64,000 nt of DNA from Pseudooceanicola sediminis (GTDB taxonomy: Bacteria; Pseudomonadota; Alphaproteobacteria; Rhodobacterales; Rhodobacteraceae), in contig NZ_QWJJ01000004.1 in assembly GCF_003575965.1 (NCBI RefSeq), positions 186,001-250,000 of the forward strand. Reading direction: 5' to 3'. The position numbers were made by a program, and so were the translations under genes. The notes beneath the pieces were generated by a model. It worked only from the letters and a program-made list of their open reading frames with translations. It was not told where the DNA came from and did not search any database. Shown piece after piece: positions 1-9,199 of this stretch (positions within the stretch are counted from its first letter, which is position 1; each line of letters begins with the position of its first letter).

Positions 1-2755
1 CGGGATGCAGCACCGCCCAACGACCAATCTCAAAGGCACGCTTGTTCGCCTCCACCGCCTGCCCGTTCAGCGTGATCGCCTGAAGGATCGCGTCATGGCT
101 CAGCGGCACCAGCCCCCTTTGCCAGGCCGCGCCGCACAGCATCATGTTGGAATAAATGCTGTCGCCCATCGTCGCCTTCGCCAGATCGGAACTGTCGAAC
201 AGGCTCAGCCGGTCGTTCAGACGCGCCTGCAATTGCAGCGCCAGACGGTCGGCAGGCAGCGCGAATTCGGTGTTGCGGGTGAAATCGCCGGTGATGATCT
301 CGTGGCTGTTGACCACGCCACCGGCCGTGCCGCTGCGCATCAGACCCAGCGTTTTCGACCCCGCCGACACCACCAGATCCCCCCCGATCAGCGCATCCGC
401 CTCGCCTGTTGCCACGCGAATGGCGTTGATCGCGTCCGGCGTTTCGGCCAGTCGCAGGTGGATGTGCACCGCGCCCCCCTTCTGGGCCAGGCCCGCCATT
501 TCCATCATGCCGGCGCCCTTGCCGTCGATCTGCGCGGCCTGCGCCAGCACCGCACCGATGGTGACGATACCGGTGCCGCCCACGCCGGTCAGCACGATAT
601 TATGCGTCCCCACGATCGGCGCGACCTCAGGTGCGGGCATCTCGGGCAGCTCCAGCGCGGTCGTGTCGGCGGCCTCCTTGCGTACGACCGCCCCCTCCAG
701 CGTCACGAAACTGGGGCAGAACCCCTTGAGGCAGCTGAAATCCTTGTTGCAGCTGGACTGATCAATCGCCCGCTTGCGCCCCAGCTCGGTCTCGACCGGC
801 ACGATAGAGACGCAGTTTGACTGCACGCCGCAATCGCCACAGCCCTCGCAAACGTCGGTGTTGATGAACACGCGCTTGTCGGGGTCGGGAAACTTGCCCT
901 TCTTGCGGCGGCGGCGTTTTTCGGCGGCGCAGGTCTGCACGTAGATGATGGCACTGACGCCCTCGATGCCGGTGCAGGTTTTCTGCACCTCTTCCAGGTC
1001 AGCGCGTTCACTCAGCTTGACCTCTTTCGGAAACAGCGTCAGGTCCAGCTCTTCCTTTTCATCATAGACGGCGGCCACGTGGGTGACACCCATGGCCAGC
1101 AATTCGCGCGCGATGCGATAGGCGGTCAGCCCGCCCTCGTTCGCCTGGCCCCCGGTCATCGCCACGGCATCATTGAACAGGATCTTGTAGGTGATGTTCA
1201 CGCCACTGGCCAAAGCGGCCCGGATCGCCTGAACCCCGGAGTGGTTATAGGTGCCATCCCCGAGGTTCTGGAACACATGATCCCGCGTCGAAAACGGCGC
1301 CTCGCCGATCCAGTTCGCGCCCTCGGCCCCCATGTGGGTAAAGCCTTCGGTCTTGCGGTCCATCCATTGCACCATGTAGTGACAGCCGATCCCGGCATAG
1401 GCGCGGCTGCCCTCCGGCACCTTGGTGGACGAATTGTGCGGACACCCCGAACAGAAATACGGCAGGCGCGCGGCAATATCGGTGACATTATCGTTGCGCC
1501 GCACCTCGCCAAGCGCCGACAGCCCCGCCTTGATCCGGTCGGTGTCGCGCCCCTCCTCGATCAGGATCGCGCCCAGACGCTCTGCAATCATCACCGGGTC
1601 CAGCGCCAGCTTTGTCTGGAACAGCTCCGGCCCGTGCATGTTGCCCGCGCCCCCGCCCTTGTGCCAGCCATAGACGCGACGGCCCCGGCGGTCGTCAAAG
1701 ATCGCCTCCTTGACCTGCACCTCGATCAGCTTGCGCTTTTCCTCGACCACGACGATCAGGTCCAGCCCCTCGGCCCAGTCGTGAAACGACAGCATGTCCA
1801 GCGGCCAGACCTGCGCCACCTTGTAGGTTGTGATGCCCAGGCGCTCGGCCTCGGCCTCGTCGACGCCCAGCAGGCTCAGCGCATGTTGCAGATCCAGCCA
1901 GTTCTTGCCCGCGGCGACAAAGCCGATCTTGGCCCCCGGCTTGCCCCAGACCCGTTTGTCGATCCGGTTGGCACGGGCAAACGCCTCTGCCGCATAGCGT
2001 TTATAGTCGATCATCCGCGCTTCCTGCGCGGGCGGGCTGTCGCCAAGGCGGATGTTCAACCCGCCCTCGGGCATGTCGAACTCGGGCAAGGTGATCTGCA
2101 TCCGTTCGGGATCGCCATCGACGACGCTCGTCGCCTCGACCGTGTCCTTCATCGTCTTCAGGCCGACCCAGAGGCCGGAAAACCGGCTCAGCGCATAACC
2201 ATAGATGCCAAGGTCCATGATCTCCTGCACACCGGCGGGGCTGACGATGGGCATGTAGGCATCCACCAGCGCCCATTCGCTCTGGTGCAGCACGGTGCTG
2301 CTTTCGCCGGTATGATCGTCGCCCATGGCCATCAGCACGCCGCCATGCGCCGCAGTCCCGGCCATGTTGGCATGGCGCATCGCGTCGCCCGACCGGTCCA
2401 CCCCCGGCCCCTTGCCGTACCACAACCCGAAGACACCGTCGTACCGCCCCTCGCCGCGCAGCTCGGCCTGCTGGCTGCCCCACAGGGCCGTCGCGGCCAG
2501 ATCCTCGTTCAGGCCCTCCTGAAAACGCACATCATTCTCGGTCAGGATCTTTTGCGCCCGCAGCATCTGCTGGTCCACCGCGCCCAGCGGGGACCCGCGA
2601 TAGCCGGTGACAAAGCCCGCGGTGTTCAACCCGCGTGTTCGGTCGCGTTGTTTCTGTGCCAGCATGAGCCGCACCAGTGCCTGCGTACCATTCAGCAGCA
2701 CCGGGGACTTGGTCAGGTCGAACCTGTCGTTCAGGCTGATCCGAGGTTGGGTCAT
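1..2755 (-). CDS. Indolepyruvate ferredoxin oxidoreductase, fused alpha/gamma type (3' end cut off)
   Basis: The enzyme decarboxylates indolepyruvate and related aryl-pyruvates to acyl-CoA in the cytoplasm, passing electrons to ferredoxin. 918 codons are present and the gene runs off the left edge. Visible in order: an N-terminal thiamine pyrimidine-binding domain, a TPP site with GDGTYNHSG near residue 500, a ferredoxin-like CEGCGDC cluster at C636, C639 and C642, then the start of the gamma domain with GVGGTGIVT near residue 710. Fused members of the family are about 1,140 residues, so roughly the last 220 are outside the window. The ATG at 2755 follows a good GAGGAGG ribosome site. The gene is divergent from a LysR gene 207 bp away, which may control it. 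The fused bacterial form, rather than the separate archaeal IorA/IorB subunits, is clear from domain order; substrate range is inferred. Confidence 0.93.
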   Translation of the reverse strand, partial: MTQPRISLNDRFDLTKSPVLLNGTQALVRLMLAQKQRDRTRGLNTAGFVTGYRGSPLGAVDQQMLRAQKILTENDVRFQEGLNEDLAATALWGSQQAELRGEGRYDGVFGLWYGKGPGVDRSGDAMRHANMAGTAAHGGVLMAMGDDHTGESSTVLHQSEWALVDAYMPIVSPAGVQEIMDLGIYGYALSRFSGLWVGLKTMKDTVEATSVVDGDPERMQITLPEFDMPEGGLNIRLGDSPPAQEARMIDYKRYAAEAFARANRIDKRVWGKPGAKIGFVAAGKNWLDLQHALSLLGVDEAEAERLGITTYKVAQVWPLDMLSFHDWAEGLDLIVVVEEKRKLIEVQVKEAIFDDRRGRRVYGWHKGGGAGNMHGPELFQTKLALDPVMIAERLGAILIEEGRDTDRIKAGLSALGEVRRNDNVTDIAARLPYFCSGCPHNSSTKVPEGSRAYAGIGCHYMVQWMDRKTEGFTHMGAEGANWIGEAPFSTRDHVFQNLGDGTYNHSGVQAIRAALASGVNITYKILFNDAVAMTGGQANEGGLTAYRIARELLAMGVTHVAAVYDEKEELDLTLFPKEVKLSERADLEEVQKTCTGIEGVSAIIYVQTCAAEKRRRRKKGKFPDPDKRVFINTDVCEGCGDCGVQSNCVSIVPVETELGRKRAIDQSSCNKDFSCLKGFCPSFVTLEGAVVRKEAADTTALELPEMPAPEVAPIVGTHNIVLTGVGGTGIVTIGAVLAQAAQIDGKGAGMMEMAGLAQKGGAVHIHLRLAETPDAINAIRVATGEADALIGGDLVVSAGSKTLGLMRSGTAGGVVNSHEIITGDFTRNTEFALPADRLALQLQARLNDRLSLFDSSDLAKATMGDSIYSNMMLCGAAWQRGLVPLSHDAILQAITLNGQAVEANKRAFEIGRWAVLHP

Positions 2756-2962
2756 GATTGTGCCTCCTCTTGCCTTAATATAGGGCAACGTTAGGTCACG
2801 ATGGGTGACCTTTGAAAGCAAAATTCAAAAAATTCCTGTCACTGCCCTATAGTCGCCGCTATGGGGGGCCCGACGAAAACGGGTATCTTCCCCGTTATCA
2901 TTGACGTAATCATTGAATGCGATGAACATTTTCGCATCTGATCAGGAACAACAGAATTGGGT

Positions 2963-3886
2963 ATGATGGACTGGGACAAGCTCAGAATTTTCCACGCAGT
3001 TGCGGATGCTGGCAGTCTCACCCACGCCGGGGATGCGCTGCATCTGTCTCAATCCGCCGTCTCCCGCCAGATCCGCGGGCTTGAGGAAAGCCTGAACACA
3101 ACGCTGTTTCACCGTCATGCGCGCGGGCTGATTCTGACCGAACAGGGCGAACTGCTGTTCGATGCCACGCGCTCCATGGCCAAACGGCTCGATACCGCCA
3201 CCGCCCGCATTCGCGATTCCGAAGAAGAGGTCTTCGGAGAGCTGCGCGTCACAACCGCCGTCGGCTTCGGTACGCTCTGGCTGGCGCCGCGCCTGCCGAA
3301 ACTCTATGACAAGTACCCCGACCTCAAGATCGACCTGATGCTTGAGGAACGCGTGCTCGACCTGCCGATGCGCGAGGCCGACGTGGCCGTGCGCATGAAG
3401 GAACCCTCGCAGGCCGACCTGATCCGCAAGCGGCTGATGTCGATCCGGATGCGGTGCTATGCCAGCTCGGGCTACCTCGCCAAGATGGGTCGCCCCGAAC
3501 GGTTGGAGGAGCTGTCTTCGCACCGCCTGATCTGCCAGGCGCCAAGCGCACCGCAGGTTTCGGCCGGGGCGTCGCTGATCAACCGCCTGCTGGCGAACGA
3601 TGTGCATTCCAACCTGACCGTGAACAATTACTTCGGCGTGCTGCAAGGGGTCATCCACGACCTCGGCATCGGCGTGCTGCCGGATTACCTGATTGAGGAT
3701 TTCCCGAATCTCGAACGGGTCTTCCCTGATATCGAATCCGTCGAAGTCCCCGTTTTCCTCGCCTTCCCGGAAGAGTTGCGCCATTCCAAGCGCGTCGCCG
3801 CCTTCCGCGATTTCGTGCAGGAGGAAATCATCTCGCACCGCCGCAACCTGCGAGAGCTGCGCGAGCGTGAGAGCGAGGACGACTGA
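2963..3886 (+). CDS. LysR-family transcriptional regulator
   Basis: A 307-residue LysR regulator. Residues 1-60 form the winged helix-turn-helix (MDWDKLRIFHAV, then SQSAVSRQIRGLE), and residues from about 90 form the inducer-binding domain. The start is uncertain: tandem ATGs lie at 2963 and 2966, but the only Shine-Dalgarno-like sequence (AGGAAC at 2944) fits better with an in-frame TTG at 2957. The gene is divergent from the indolepyruvate oxidoreductase gene across 207 bp, the usual arrangement for a LysR protein and its target, but this is context only. The C-terminus is rich in Arg and Glu (RRNLRELREREREDD-like), an acidic/basic tail. No ligand can be inferred. Confidence 0.9.
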   Translation: MMDWDKLRIFHAVADAGSLTHAGDALHLSQSAVSRQIRGLEESLNTTLFHRHARGLILTEQGELLFDATRSMAKRLDTATARIRDSEEEVFGELRVTTAVGFGTLWLAPRLPKLYDKYPDLKIDLMLEERVLDLPMREADVAVRMKEPSQADLIRKRLMSIRMRCYASSGYLAKMGRPERLEELSSHRLICQAPSAPQVSAGASLINRLLANDVHSNLTVNNYFGVLQGVIHDLGIGVLPDYLIEDFPNLERVFPDIESVEVPVFLAFPEELRHSKRVAAFRDFVQEEIISHRRNLRELRERESEDD

Positions 3887-4173
3887 CCATGCGCATCATA
3901 GGCGAGCGCACGATCCCGCCGGTGGAAAACGCCCCGCATAGATGTCGCACCTCCCTCCCCCAGCCATGACCAGGGCGCGGGGCTGGCGCGTCGGGCCTCG
4001 CCCGCGCCATGGCGGCCAGGGCCGAAAGGCCTGACAATAACAGGGAAACACGCCCCGAACCGCCGATACACCCCATCCGCCCGCGCCACCCTCAAGGGTC
4101 AGCGCCGCGCCGCCGCAGCCCGCCCTTGCGCCCGGCGCATGGCAGGCATGTTGAAATGGGGGTATTTTCGGAC
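3887..4173. other. Intergenic stretch, no gene seen
   Basis: This GC-rich stretch follows the LysR gene. Open frames cross it on both strands but none has a convincing ribosome site or recognisable protein, and they overlap one another. No terminator is visible directly after the LysR stop; the first one is the strong hairpin at 4262-4290. Confidence 0.5.
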
Positions 4174-4202
4174 TTGATCGTTTCAACTCCGGCGCATATT
4201 TC
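4174..4202 (+). promoter_or_regulatory. Candidate sigma-70 promoter of a small RNA
   Basis: TTGATC at 4174-4179 and TATTTC at 4197-4202 are separated by 17 bp, giving a predicted transcript start near 4209, just before a hairpin and a terminator. The -35 box matches the consensus at 4 of 6 positions and the -10 box is moderate. Confidence 0.45.
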
Positions 4203-4208
4203 AGCTTT

Positions 4209-4290
4209 CGACGATGGTGCTGCTTACCAGCGCATCATCTTCATACCTCCCTGTTGGACTTGGCCGGACTTCGTGTCCGGCCTTTTTTTT
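4209..4290 (+). ncRNA. Candidate small RNA of about 82 nt
   Basis: A compact stand-alone transcript is predicted. It starts after a promoter-like sequence, folds a first hairpin (4213-4222 with 4228-4239, ten pairs with a two-base bulge), then has a single-stranded linker containing CCTCCC at 4246-4251, and ends in a strong intrinsic terminator. No reading frame with a ribosome site is present. A CU-rich single-stranded linker facing ribosome-binding sites is a feature of several alphaproteobacterial trans-acting RNAs, but I do not recognise this as a named family. It could instead be the 3' end of the LysR transcript, whose stop lies 376 nt before the terminator stem. Confidence 0.55.
4262..4290 (+). 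terminator. Rho-independent terminator
   Basis: Perfect 8-bp stem GGCCGGAC/GTCCGGCC (4262-4269 with 4275-4282), a 5-nt loop and eight T residues. It is one of the best terminators in the window and has no protein gene directly in front of it. Confidence 0.85.
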
Positions 4291-4483
4291 ATCCCCCACG
4301 AAATATGCCAGAGATGCCCCCTGCGGAGGGCCGAGCGATTCGGCACGTCTCATGCTCTGAACGTCCGGTTTTTTCGACGTGGCGCGCCTTGTGATTTCAA
4401 GGGGTGTCACCCTGTGCATTTTTGCAAACTGAACTGTTCATCTCGGCATATAGCGGATGCCGCTCCTCCGTCATAGATCCTTC

Positions 4484-4512
4484 ACAGACGCCGAGACGGG
4501 ATCGTCCCGGCG
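4484..4512 (+). promoter_or_regulatory. Conserved 5' UTR hairpin shared with the gene at 6452
   Basis: A 24-nt block at 4484-4507 is identical to 6401-6424; both sit 51-52 nt before the start codon of paralogous genes. Here it folds as CGCCG-A-GACG, loop GGAT, CGTC-C-CGGCG (4489-4512). The spacer to the ribosome site is also similar between the two genes. It may be a regulatory leader or simply the edge of a duplicated segment. Confidence 0.55.
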
Positions 4513-4535
4513 ACAATCTGAAAAGGACTAAAGCT

Positions 4536-4841
4536 ATGACTACCTTCACGAAAATCCTCTCCGGCGCCGCCGTTGTCGCTCTTCTGCCGCTGTCGGCATT
4601 CGCCAACACCAATGCACAAGACGACGCGACCTACAGCCGTAGCAACCGCCTGTCGGCACCGATCACCCGCAACGCGGATTCCACCACCGTGGCGACGCAG
4701 TACACCTACGACAACCGCGGCGAGATCGTCCCTGCAAAGCCCGGCGACCAGCCCCTGACCGTGACCAAAGGCAACAGCGTTGCAACCAACCTGACCTACG
4801 ACCGTCGTGGTGAGTTCGTTCCGGCGCACCCCAACCAATAA
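4536..4841 (+). CDS. Small secreted protein with two YDxRGExVPA repeats (paralogue A)
   Basis: A 101-residue protein of unknown function. Residues 1-23 are a signal peptide (MTTFTKILSGAAVV..., cleavage after AFA), so the mature protein of about 78 residues should be periplasmic or secreted. The mature part has two copies of a motif, VATxxTYDxRGExVPAxP, at residues 52-69 and 82-99. The ATG follows AAAAGGAC; longer in-frame starts upstream lack both a ribosome site and the signal peptide. It is a close paralogue of the gene at 6452, with the same length, signal peptide and motif spacing. The middle gene at 5496 has one copy of the motif. The gene ends at its own terminator (4950-4980), so it is transcribed alone. 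Confidence 0.85.
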   Translation: MTTFTKILSGAAVVALLPLSAFANTNAQDDATYSRSNRLSAPITRNADSTTVATQYTYDNRGEIVPAKPGDQPLTVTKGNSVATNLTYDRRGEFVPAHPNQ

Positions 4842-4949
4842 GCCCGGCCAAGAAGACGGTGCCGGTCGTCTGGCAGAACGACGGATGGCCATCGCAACGC
4901 AAGATTGATCGCCCCGCGTGATTGATCACCCGCCCGGACACGGGCCTGA

Positions 4950-4980
4950 AAAGGGATGCGGTGAACCGCGTCCCTTTCTA
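4950..4980 (+). terminator. Rho-independent terminator of the 4536 gene
   Basis: A 12-bp stem (AAAGGGATGCGG at 4950-4961 with CCGCGTCCCTTT at 4966-4977, one G-T pair), loop TGAA, and a short T run. Its stem resembles those after the genes at 5496 and 6452. Confidence 0.75.
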
Positions 4981-5482
4981 TATGTCCGCCCCCGCGCCCT
5001 TATGCCTGCCAGCCGAGATACGCATCGTCGCCTTCCGGCATGCGCATCGCCGCGCCGCGCCCGCTTGCCCTGCTCCACCTGTGAACCGCCCGATTGTTGC
5101 GCCTGTCCCGCGCTGGCCCACGCGTCACGCCCTGGGCCCATGCGATTCAACAGCCGTGTCGTGCGGCCCGATCCCCCCGCGACTGCACGGACCTGCCCGG
5201 TAATGCACCGCCCGCGCGCGGCCTGCGGCCCGCCATCAGGCCGGCACAGCCTGGGATTCCGTCCTTCATTCAAGAAAAGTACATTTTGTTTTTTGCACAT
5301 GTCGCGGCGCCCTGCCTCGGGGCTATCACCCCGTAACGGCTCATGAAATTCTCGATCGCTGAGCGCGCGGCGTCCGAAATCCACCTCTCACGGCAAATCA
5401 CGGGAGCGTGATGTGTGCGATTTCGGCGGAACCATTCGCCTCACCGCGCATTGCATTCCCAACGATAACGACGAACGAACCT
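4981..5482. other. Intergenic stretch, no gene seen
   Basis: About 500 bp between the terminator of the first secreted-protein gene and the ribosome site of the second. Overlapping open frames on both strands have no ribosome site and no recognisable product. An A+T-rich patch at 5272-5300 could hold the promoter of the 5496 gene, but I cannot place -35 and -10 boxes with confidence. Confidence 0.45.
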
Positions 5483-5495
5483 AAGGAGTAAGACC

Positions 5496-6065
5496 ATGAA
5501 CACCTTTGCAAAATTCCTCGCCGGCGCATCCGTTGCAGCTCTTCTGCCCCTCGCGGCAGTTGCCCAGACCCAAACCCTGAACAGCGACGACGCGACGCAG
5601 CAAGACTCCGGTCGCACGTCCGCAAAAGACGTCACCAGCATGAACGACGGCAAAGTCGTGACGGACGAAGAATACGACCGTCAGGGCGAAATGGATCCGG
5701 CCAAGCGCTTCTCCGACGCCATCATCGCGACCAAGGCCAACGGCCCCGACATGATCCCGGTCGCTGAAGGCGACTTCGACTCGCTGCTGGCCAACGCCAA
5801 GCTGGTCGACTCGCCGCTTGACGGTCAACTGGTCGTCTCCAGCGACAACAAATCGGTCGGCGCCGTGAACAGCGTCTATGAACAGCCCAACGGTGACCTG
5901 CTGGCCGAAGTGGCCCTGGACGAAATGCTGGAAACCTCTTCCATGCGTGCCATCCTGCCCGTCAGCAAGATCAACACCGACGGCAATCTGGTCATGACCG
6001 GCGACTTTGACGCCATCAAGGCGACCTTCCAGGCCAAAACCGGCGAAGAGTCCATCACCAACTGA
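5496..6065 (+). CDS. Secreted PRC-barrel-like protein
   Basis: A 189-residue protein. Residues 1-23 are a signal peptide (MNTFAKFLAGASVAALLPLAAVA) very like those of the two flanking genes. A single divergent copy of the shared motif, EYDRQGEMDPAKR, lies at residues 59-71. Residues about 100-182 read like a PRC-barrel domain (LVDSPLDGQLVVSSDNKSVG..., then ILPVSKINTDGNLVM). PRC-barrels are small beta-barrel modules found in photosynthetic reaction-centre H subunits, RimM and many uncharacterised periplasmic proteins. The start has a strong AAGGAG site 7 nt upstream and a terminator follows. The function is unknown. The combination links the motif of its neighbours to a PRC-like fold, which I infer from sequence pattern only. 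Confidence 0.85.
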   Translation: MNTFAKFLAGASVAALLPLAAVAQTQTLNSDDATQQDSGRTSAKDVTSMNDGKVVTDEEYDRQGEMDPAKRFSDAIIATKANGPDMIPVAEGDFDSLLANAKLVDSPLDGQLVVSSDNKSVGAVNSVYEQPNGDLLAEVALDEMLETSSMRAILPVSKINTDGNLVMTGDFDAIKATFQAKTGEESITN

Positions 6066-6126
6066 TAGTAGGTGATTTCGGCCCCGACCTGAGACGGTTC
6101 GGGCCAGCTCAAGACCGACAAGACGA

Positions 6127-6157
6127 AAAAGGGATCCGGGAAACCGGGTCCCTTTTT
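6127..6157 (+). terminator. Rho-independent terminator of the 5496 gene
   Basis: Nine-base-pair stem (6131-6139 with 6144-6152, one wobble pair), loop GAAA-like, followed by six T. The rest of the gap up to 6400 shows no gene. Confidence 0.8.
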
Positions 6158-6400
6158 TGTATCCCGGTCCCGTCTCCGCCCCCGGCGTGCCGGCCGCAGT
6201 TCAGGGTTTGAGCATAACAGGATCCGCGCCACACCCGCGCGAATCCGCCCGTCTCCCCCGCTGCTCTCCCCTCCCCCGCAGGTGGCAATCCGGCTCGCCG
6301 GATCGCGTTCCGGCCGGATCACTTTCAGTCGGTGCGCACATGCAGCCGCGCTGTTCACTGCCGCCCATACCGAAGTCCCATCGGCGCCCCTAGATACTCT

Positions 6401-6427
6401 ACAGACGCCGAGACGGGATCGTCCGGC
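6401..6427 (+). promoter_or_regulatory. Conserved 5' UTR hairpin, second copy
   Basis: Copy of the 24-nt block at 4484-4507. The hairpin is GCCG-A-GACG, loop GGAT, CGTC-CGGC. The A that faces a C in the first copy is bulged here, so the stem is kept although the flanks have diverged. Confidence 0.55.
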
Positions 6428-6451
6428 AAAAGATTGAAAAGGACCAAGATC

Positions 6452-6766
6452 ATGACCACGTTTACAAAAATCATCTCCGGTGCCGTTGTTGCCACGCTTC
6501 TGCCGCTCTCCGCGATGGCCGCGACCAATGCTCGTGACACCACCGCATACGAACGCAGCGGTCGCCTGTCCGCACCGATCAGCCACACCGAAAAATCCAA
6601 CACCGTGGCGACCGAGTTCACCTACGACCGTCGCGGCGAAATCGTGCCCGCCAAACGCGGCGATGCGCCGATGGTCGTGACCCGGGGCATCCCCCTGGCA
6701 AGCAACACCACCTATGACCGCCGCGGCGACATCGTCCCCGCCAACCCTGCCGAAACCCGCTTCTGA
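6452..6766 (+). CDS. Small secreted protein with two YDRRGExVPA repeats (paralogue B)
   Basis: A 104-residue paralogue of the protein at 4536. The signal peptide is residues 1-23 (MTTFTKIISGAVVATLLPLSAMA). Motif copies TYDRRGEIVPAK and TYDRRGDIVPAN lie at residues 57-68 and 87-98. The two paralogues match over their whole length without gaps except at the C-terminus. The ATG is preceded by GAAAAGGACC, again matching the paralogue. No cysteines, no membrane segment after the signal peptide, and no catalytic signature are visible. A periplasmic structural or stress role is possible but unsupported. Confidence 0.85.
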   Translation: MTTFTKIISGAVVATLLPLSAMAATNARDTTAYERSGRLSAPISHTEKSNTVATEFTYDRRGEIVPAKRGDAPMVVTRGIPLASNTTYDRRGDIVPANPAETRF

Positions 6767-6814
6767 TCGGCAACCGTTCACAGGTGAATCGCTCAGCCCC
6801 GACCGGGGCGTGAA

Positions 6815-6848
6815 AGGGGACGTGGCGCAGGCCGCGTCCCCTTCTCTT
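6815..6848 (+). terminator. Rho-independent terminator of the 6452 gene
   Basis: Eleven-base-pair stem (6815-6825 with 6832-6842), loop CGCAGG, then a T-rich tail TTCTCTT. The stem sequence is related to those at 4950 and 6127. Confidence 0.65.
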
Positions 6849-7039
6849 ATGTCCGGGGTCGGCGCACGGGGCGTCAGACCGCTGCGTCCCCCCCCTTCGG
6901 CCCCCTCCGATGCCCTGAAACCATGCCGATCCCCCGCCGTGCCGCGCAACGACACAACAGCAGCGGCATTTTTGCGCCAAGCCCTTTCCCATCGCGCGCC
7001 AGTCGCGTAAATCGGGGCCCATCGTCAGAGGGGACAATC

Positions 7040-9199
7040 ATGCAAGAACCGGCAATCACCGAAGCGTTGATCGCGAGCCACGGGATCAAACCCGAGGAAT
7101 ATGCCGAAGTCCTTCGCATCATCGGGCGCGAACCGACGTTCACGGAACTCGGCATCTTTTCGGCAATGTGGAATGAACATTGCTCCTACAAGTCTTCCAA
7201 GAAATGGCTGCGCACCTTGCCCACCACCGGCCCGCAGGTCATCTGCGGCCCCGGCGAAAACGCCGGCGTGGTCGACATCGGCGATGGCCAGGCCGTCGTC
7301 TTCAAGATGGAAAGCCACAACCACCCCTCCTACATCGAACCCTATCAGGGCGCGGCGACCGGCGTCGGCGGCATCCTGCGCGATGTCTTTACCATGGGCG
7401 CGCGCCCCGTCGCCGCGATGAACTCGCTCTCCTTTGGCGACCCGGCGCTGGCAAAAACCAGGCAGCTCGTGCACGGCGTCGTGGAAGGTGTCGGCGGTTA
7501 CGGCAACTGCTTCGGCGTGCCCACCGTGGGTGGCGAGGTCCGCTTTGACCCCGCCTACAACGGCAACTGCCTGGTCAACGCCTTTGCCGCCGGGCTGGCC
7601 GATGCCGACAAGATCTTCTACTCCGCCGCCTCCGGTGTCGGAATGCCCGTCGTCTACCTTGGCGCCAAGACCGGGCGCGATGGCGTCGGCGGCGCCACCA
7701 TGGCCTCTGCCGAATTCGACGACACGATCGAGGAAAAGCGCCCCACTGTTCAGGTCGGTGACCCCTTCACCGAAAAACGCCTGATGGAGGCCTGCCTGGA
7801 ACTGATGCAGACCGGCGCGGTCATCTCGATCCAGGACATGGGCGCGGCGGGCCTGACCTGCTCGGCGGTGGAAATGGGCGACAAGGGGCAGCTGGGCGTC
7901 AAGCTCAACCTCAACCTCGTGCCCTGCCGCGAAGAAAACATGACCGCCTACGAGATGATGCTGTCAGAGAGCCAGGAGCGGATGCTCATGGTGCTGCGCC
8001 CCGAAAAAGAAGACGTCGCCCGCGCCGTTTTCGAAAAATGGGATCTCGATTTCGCCATCGTGGGCGAGACGATTGCCGAGGATCGCTTTCTCATCGAACA
8101 CAACGGTCAGGTGATGGCCGATCTGCCCCTGCGCGCGCTCTCGGGCAATGCCCCCGAATACGACCGCCCGCATGTGCCGACCCCGCCCGCCGAACCGCTG
8201 CTCGAAATTCCCTCCGTCGATCCCATCGACGGGCTGCGCGCGCTGATCTCCTCGCCCAACTACGCCTCGAAACACTGGGTCTATGACCAATACGATTCGA
8301 TGGTGATGGCCGATACCACCCGCGGTCCCGGCCTCGGCTCCGGCATCATCCGGGTGCATGGCACGAAAAAGGCCCTCGCCTTCACCTCCGACGTGACACC
8401 GCGCTACGTCAAGGCGAACCCGGTCGAGGGTGGCAAGCAGGCGGTGGCCGAGGCGTACCGCAACCTCTCTGCCGTCGGCGCCCTGCCCCTCGCCAGCACC
8501 GACAACCTGAACTTCGGCAACCCCGAAAAGCCCGAGATCATGGGCCAGTTCGTCGGCGCGATCCAAGGCATCGGCCTTGCGGTTGCCGCGCTCGACATGC
8601 CGATCGTCTCGGGCAACGTGTCGCTCTACAACGAAACTGACGGCTCGGGCATCCTGCCGACGCCGACCATCGGCGCGGTCGGCCTGATTGCCGATGCGTC
8701 AAAGGCGATCACCGGCAAGGCCCGCGACGGTCACGTTCTGCTGATGGTGGGCGATCTTGGCAGCCACCTGGGCCAGTCCGCCCTGCTGGCCGAAGTTTTC
8801 AACCGGGTCGAGGGCGACGCCCCGCCGGTCGACCTTGAGGTCGAAAAGCGCAACGGCACCTTCATTCGCGAAAACACCGACTGGATCACCGCCTGCACCG
8901 ATATCTCCGACGGGGGCCTCGCCCTCGCCGCCTTCGAGATGGCCGAGGCCGCCGGCTCCGGCGTCACCCTGACCACCTCCGACCAGGCAGAGCTGTTTGG
9001 CGAGGATCAGGGCCGCTACCTGATCGCCTGCAACTTCGATTCAGCCGAGGCGCTGATGGTCAATGCCGGTCGTGCCGGGGTGCCGCTGCACTCGGTTGGC
9101 AAGTTCGGCGGCGACAACGTGACCTTCGGTGGCCAGTCCGCGCCGCTGTCGGATCTTGCCGCGCTCTATCGCTCCAGCTTCGCTGCCGCCTTCGCCTGA
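7040..9199 (+). CDS. purL: Phosphoribosylformylglycinamidine synthase subunit PurL
   Basis: Synthetase subunit of FGAM synthase (purine step 4): ATP-dependent conversion of FGAR to FGAM with ammonia delivered by PurQ, together with PurS. The 719-residue length is that of the short PurL that needs separate PurS and PurQ, neither of which is in the window. N-terminal [20 protein letters not shown] and [23 protein letters not shown], with the second half-domain GNVSLYNE and [11 protein letters not shown], are typical of the family. The ATG at 7040 has AGAGGGGA upstream; the frame is open further upstream but that part is not family-like. It is followed by bolA and grxD on the same strand, with 243 bp before bolA. 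Confidence 0.97.
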   Translation: MQEPAITEALIASHGIKPEEYAEVLRIIGREPTFTELGIFSAMWNEHCSYKSSKKWLRTLPTTGPQVICGPGENAGVVDIGDGQAVVFKMESHNHPSYIEPYQGAATGVGGILRDVFTMGARPVAAMNSLSFGDPALAKTRQLVHGVVEGVGGYGNCFGVPTVGGEVRFDPAYNGNCLVNAFAAGLADADKIFYSAASGVGMPVVYLGAKTGRDGVGGATMASAEFDDTIEEKRPTVQVGDPFTEKRLMEACLELMQTGAVISIQDMGAAGLTCSAVEMGDKGQLGVKLNLNLVPCREENMTAYEMMLSESQERMLMVLRPEKEDVARAVFEKWDLDFAIVGETIAEDRFLIEHNGQVMADLPLRALSGNAPEYDRPHVPTPPAEPLLEIPSVDPIDGLRALISSPNYASKHWVYDQYDSMVMADTTRGPGLGSGIIRVHGTKKALAFTSDVTPRYVKANPVEGGKQAVAEAYRNLSAVGALPLASTDNLNFGNPEKPEIMGQFVGAIQGIGLAVAALDMPIVSGNVSLYNETDGSGILPTPTIGAVGLIADASKAITGKARDGHVLLMVGDLGSHLGQSALLAEVFNRVEGDAPPVDLEVEKRNGTFIRENTDWITACTDISDGGLALAAFEMAEAAGSGVTLTTSDQAELFGEDQGRYLIACNFDSAEALMVNAGRAGVPLHSVGKFGGDNVTFGGQSAPLSDLAALYRSSFAAAFA

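Noticed and set aside
1079-2794. 571-codon plus-strand open frame
   Set aside because: It is antisense to the clear indolepyruvate oxidoreductase gene and reads as low-complexity His/Arg/Leu-rich sequence.
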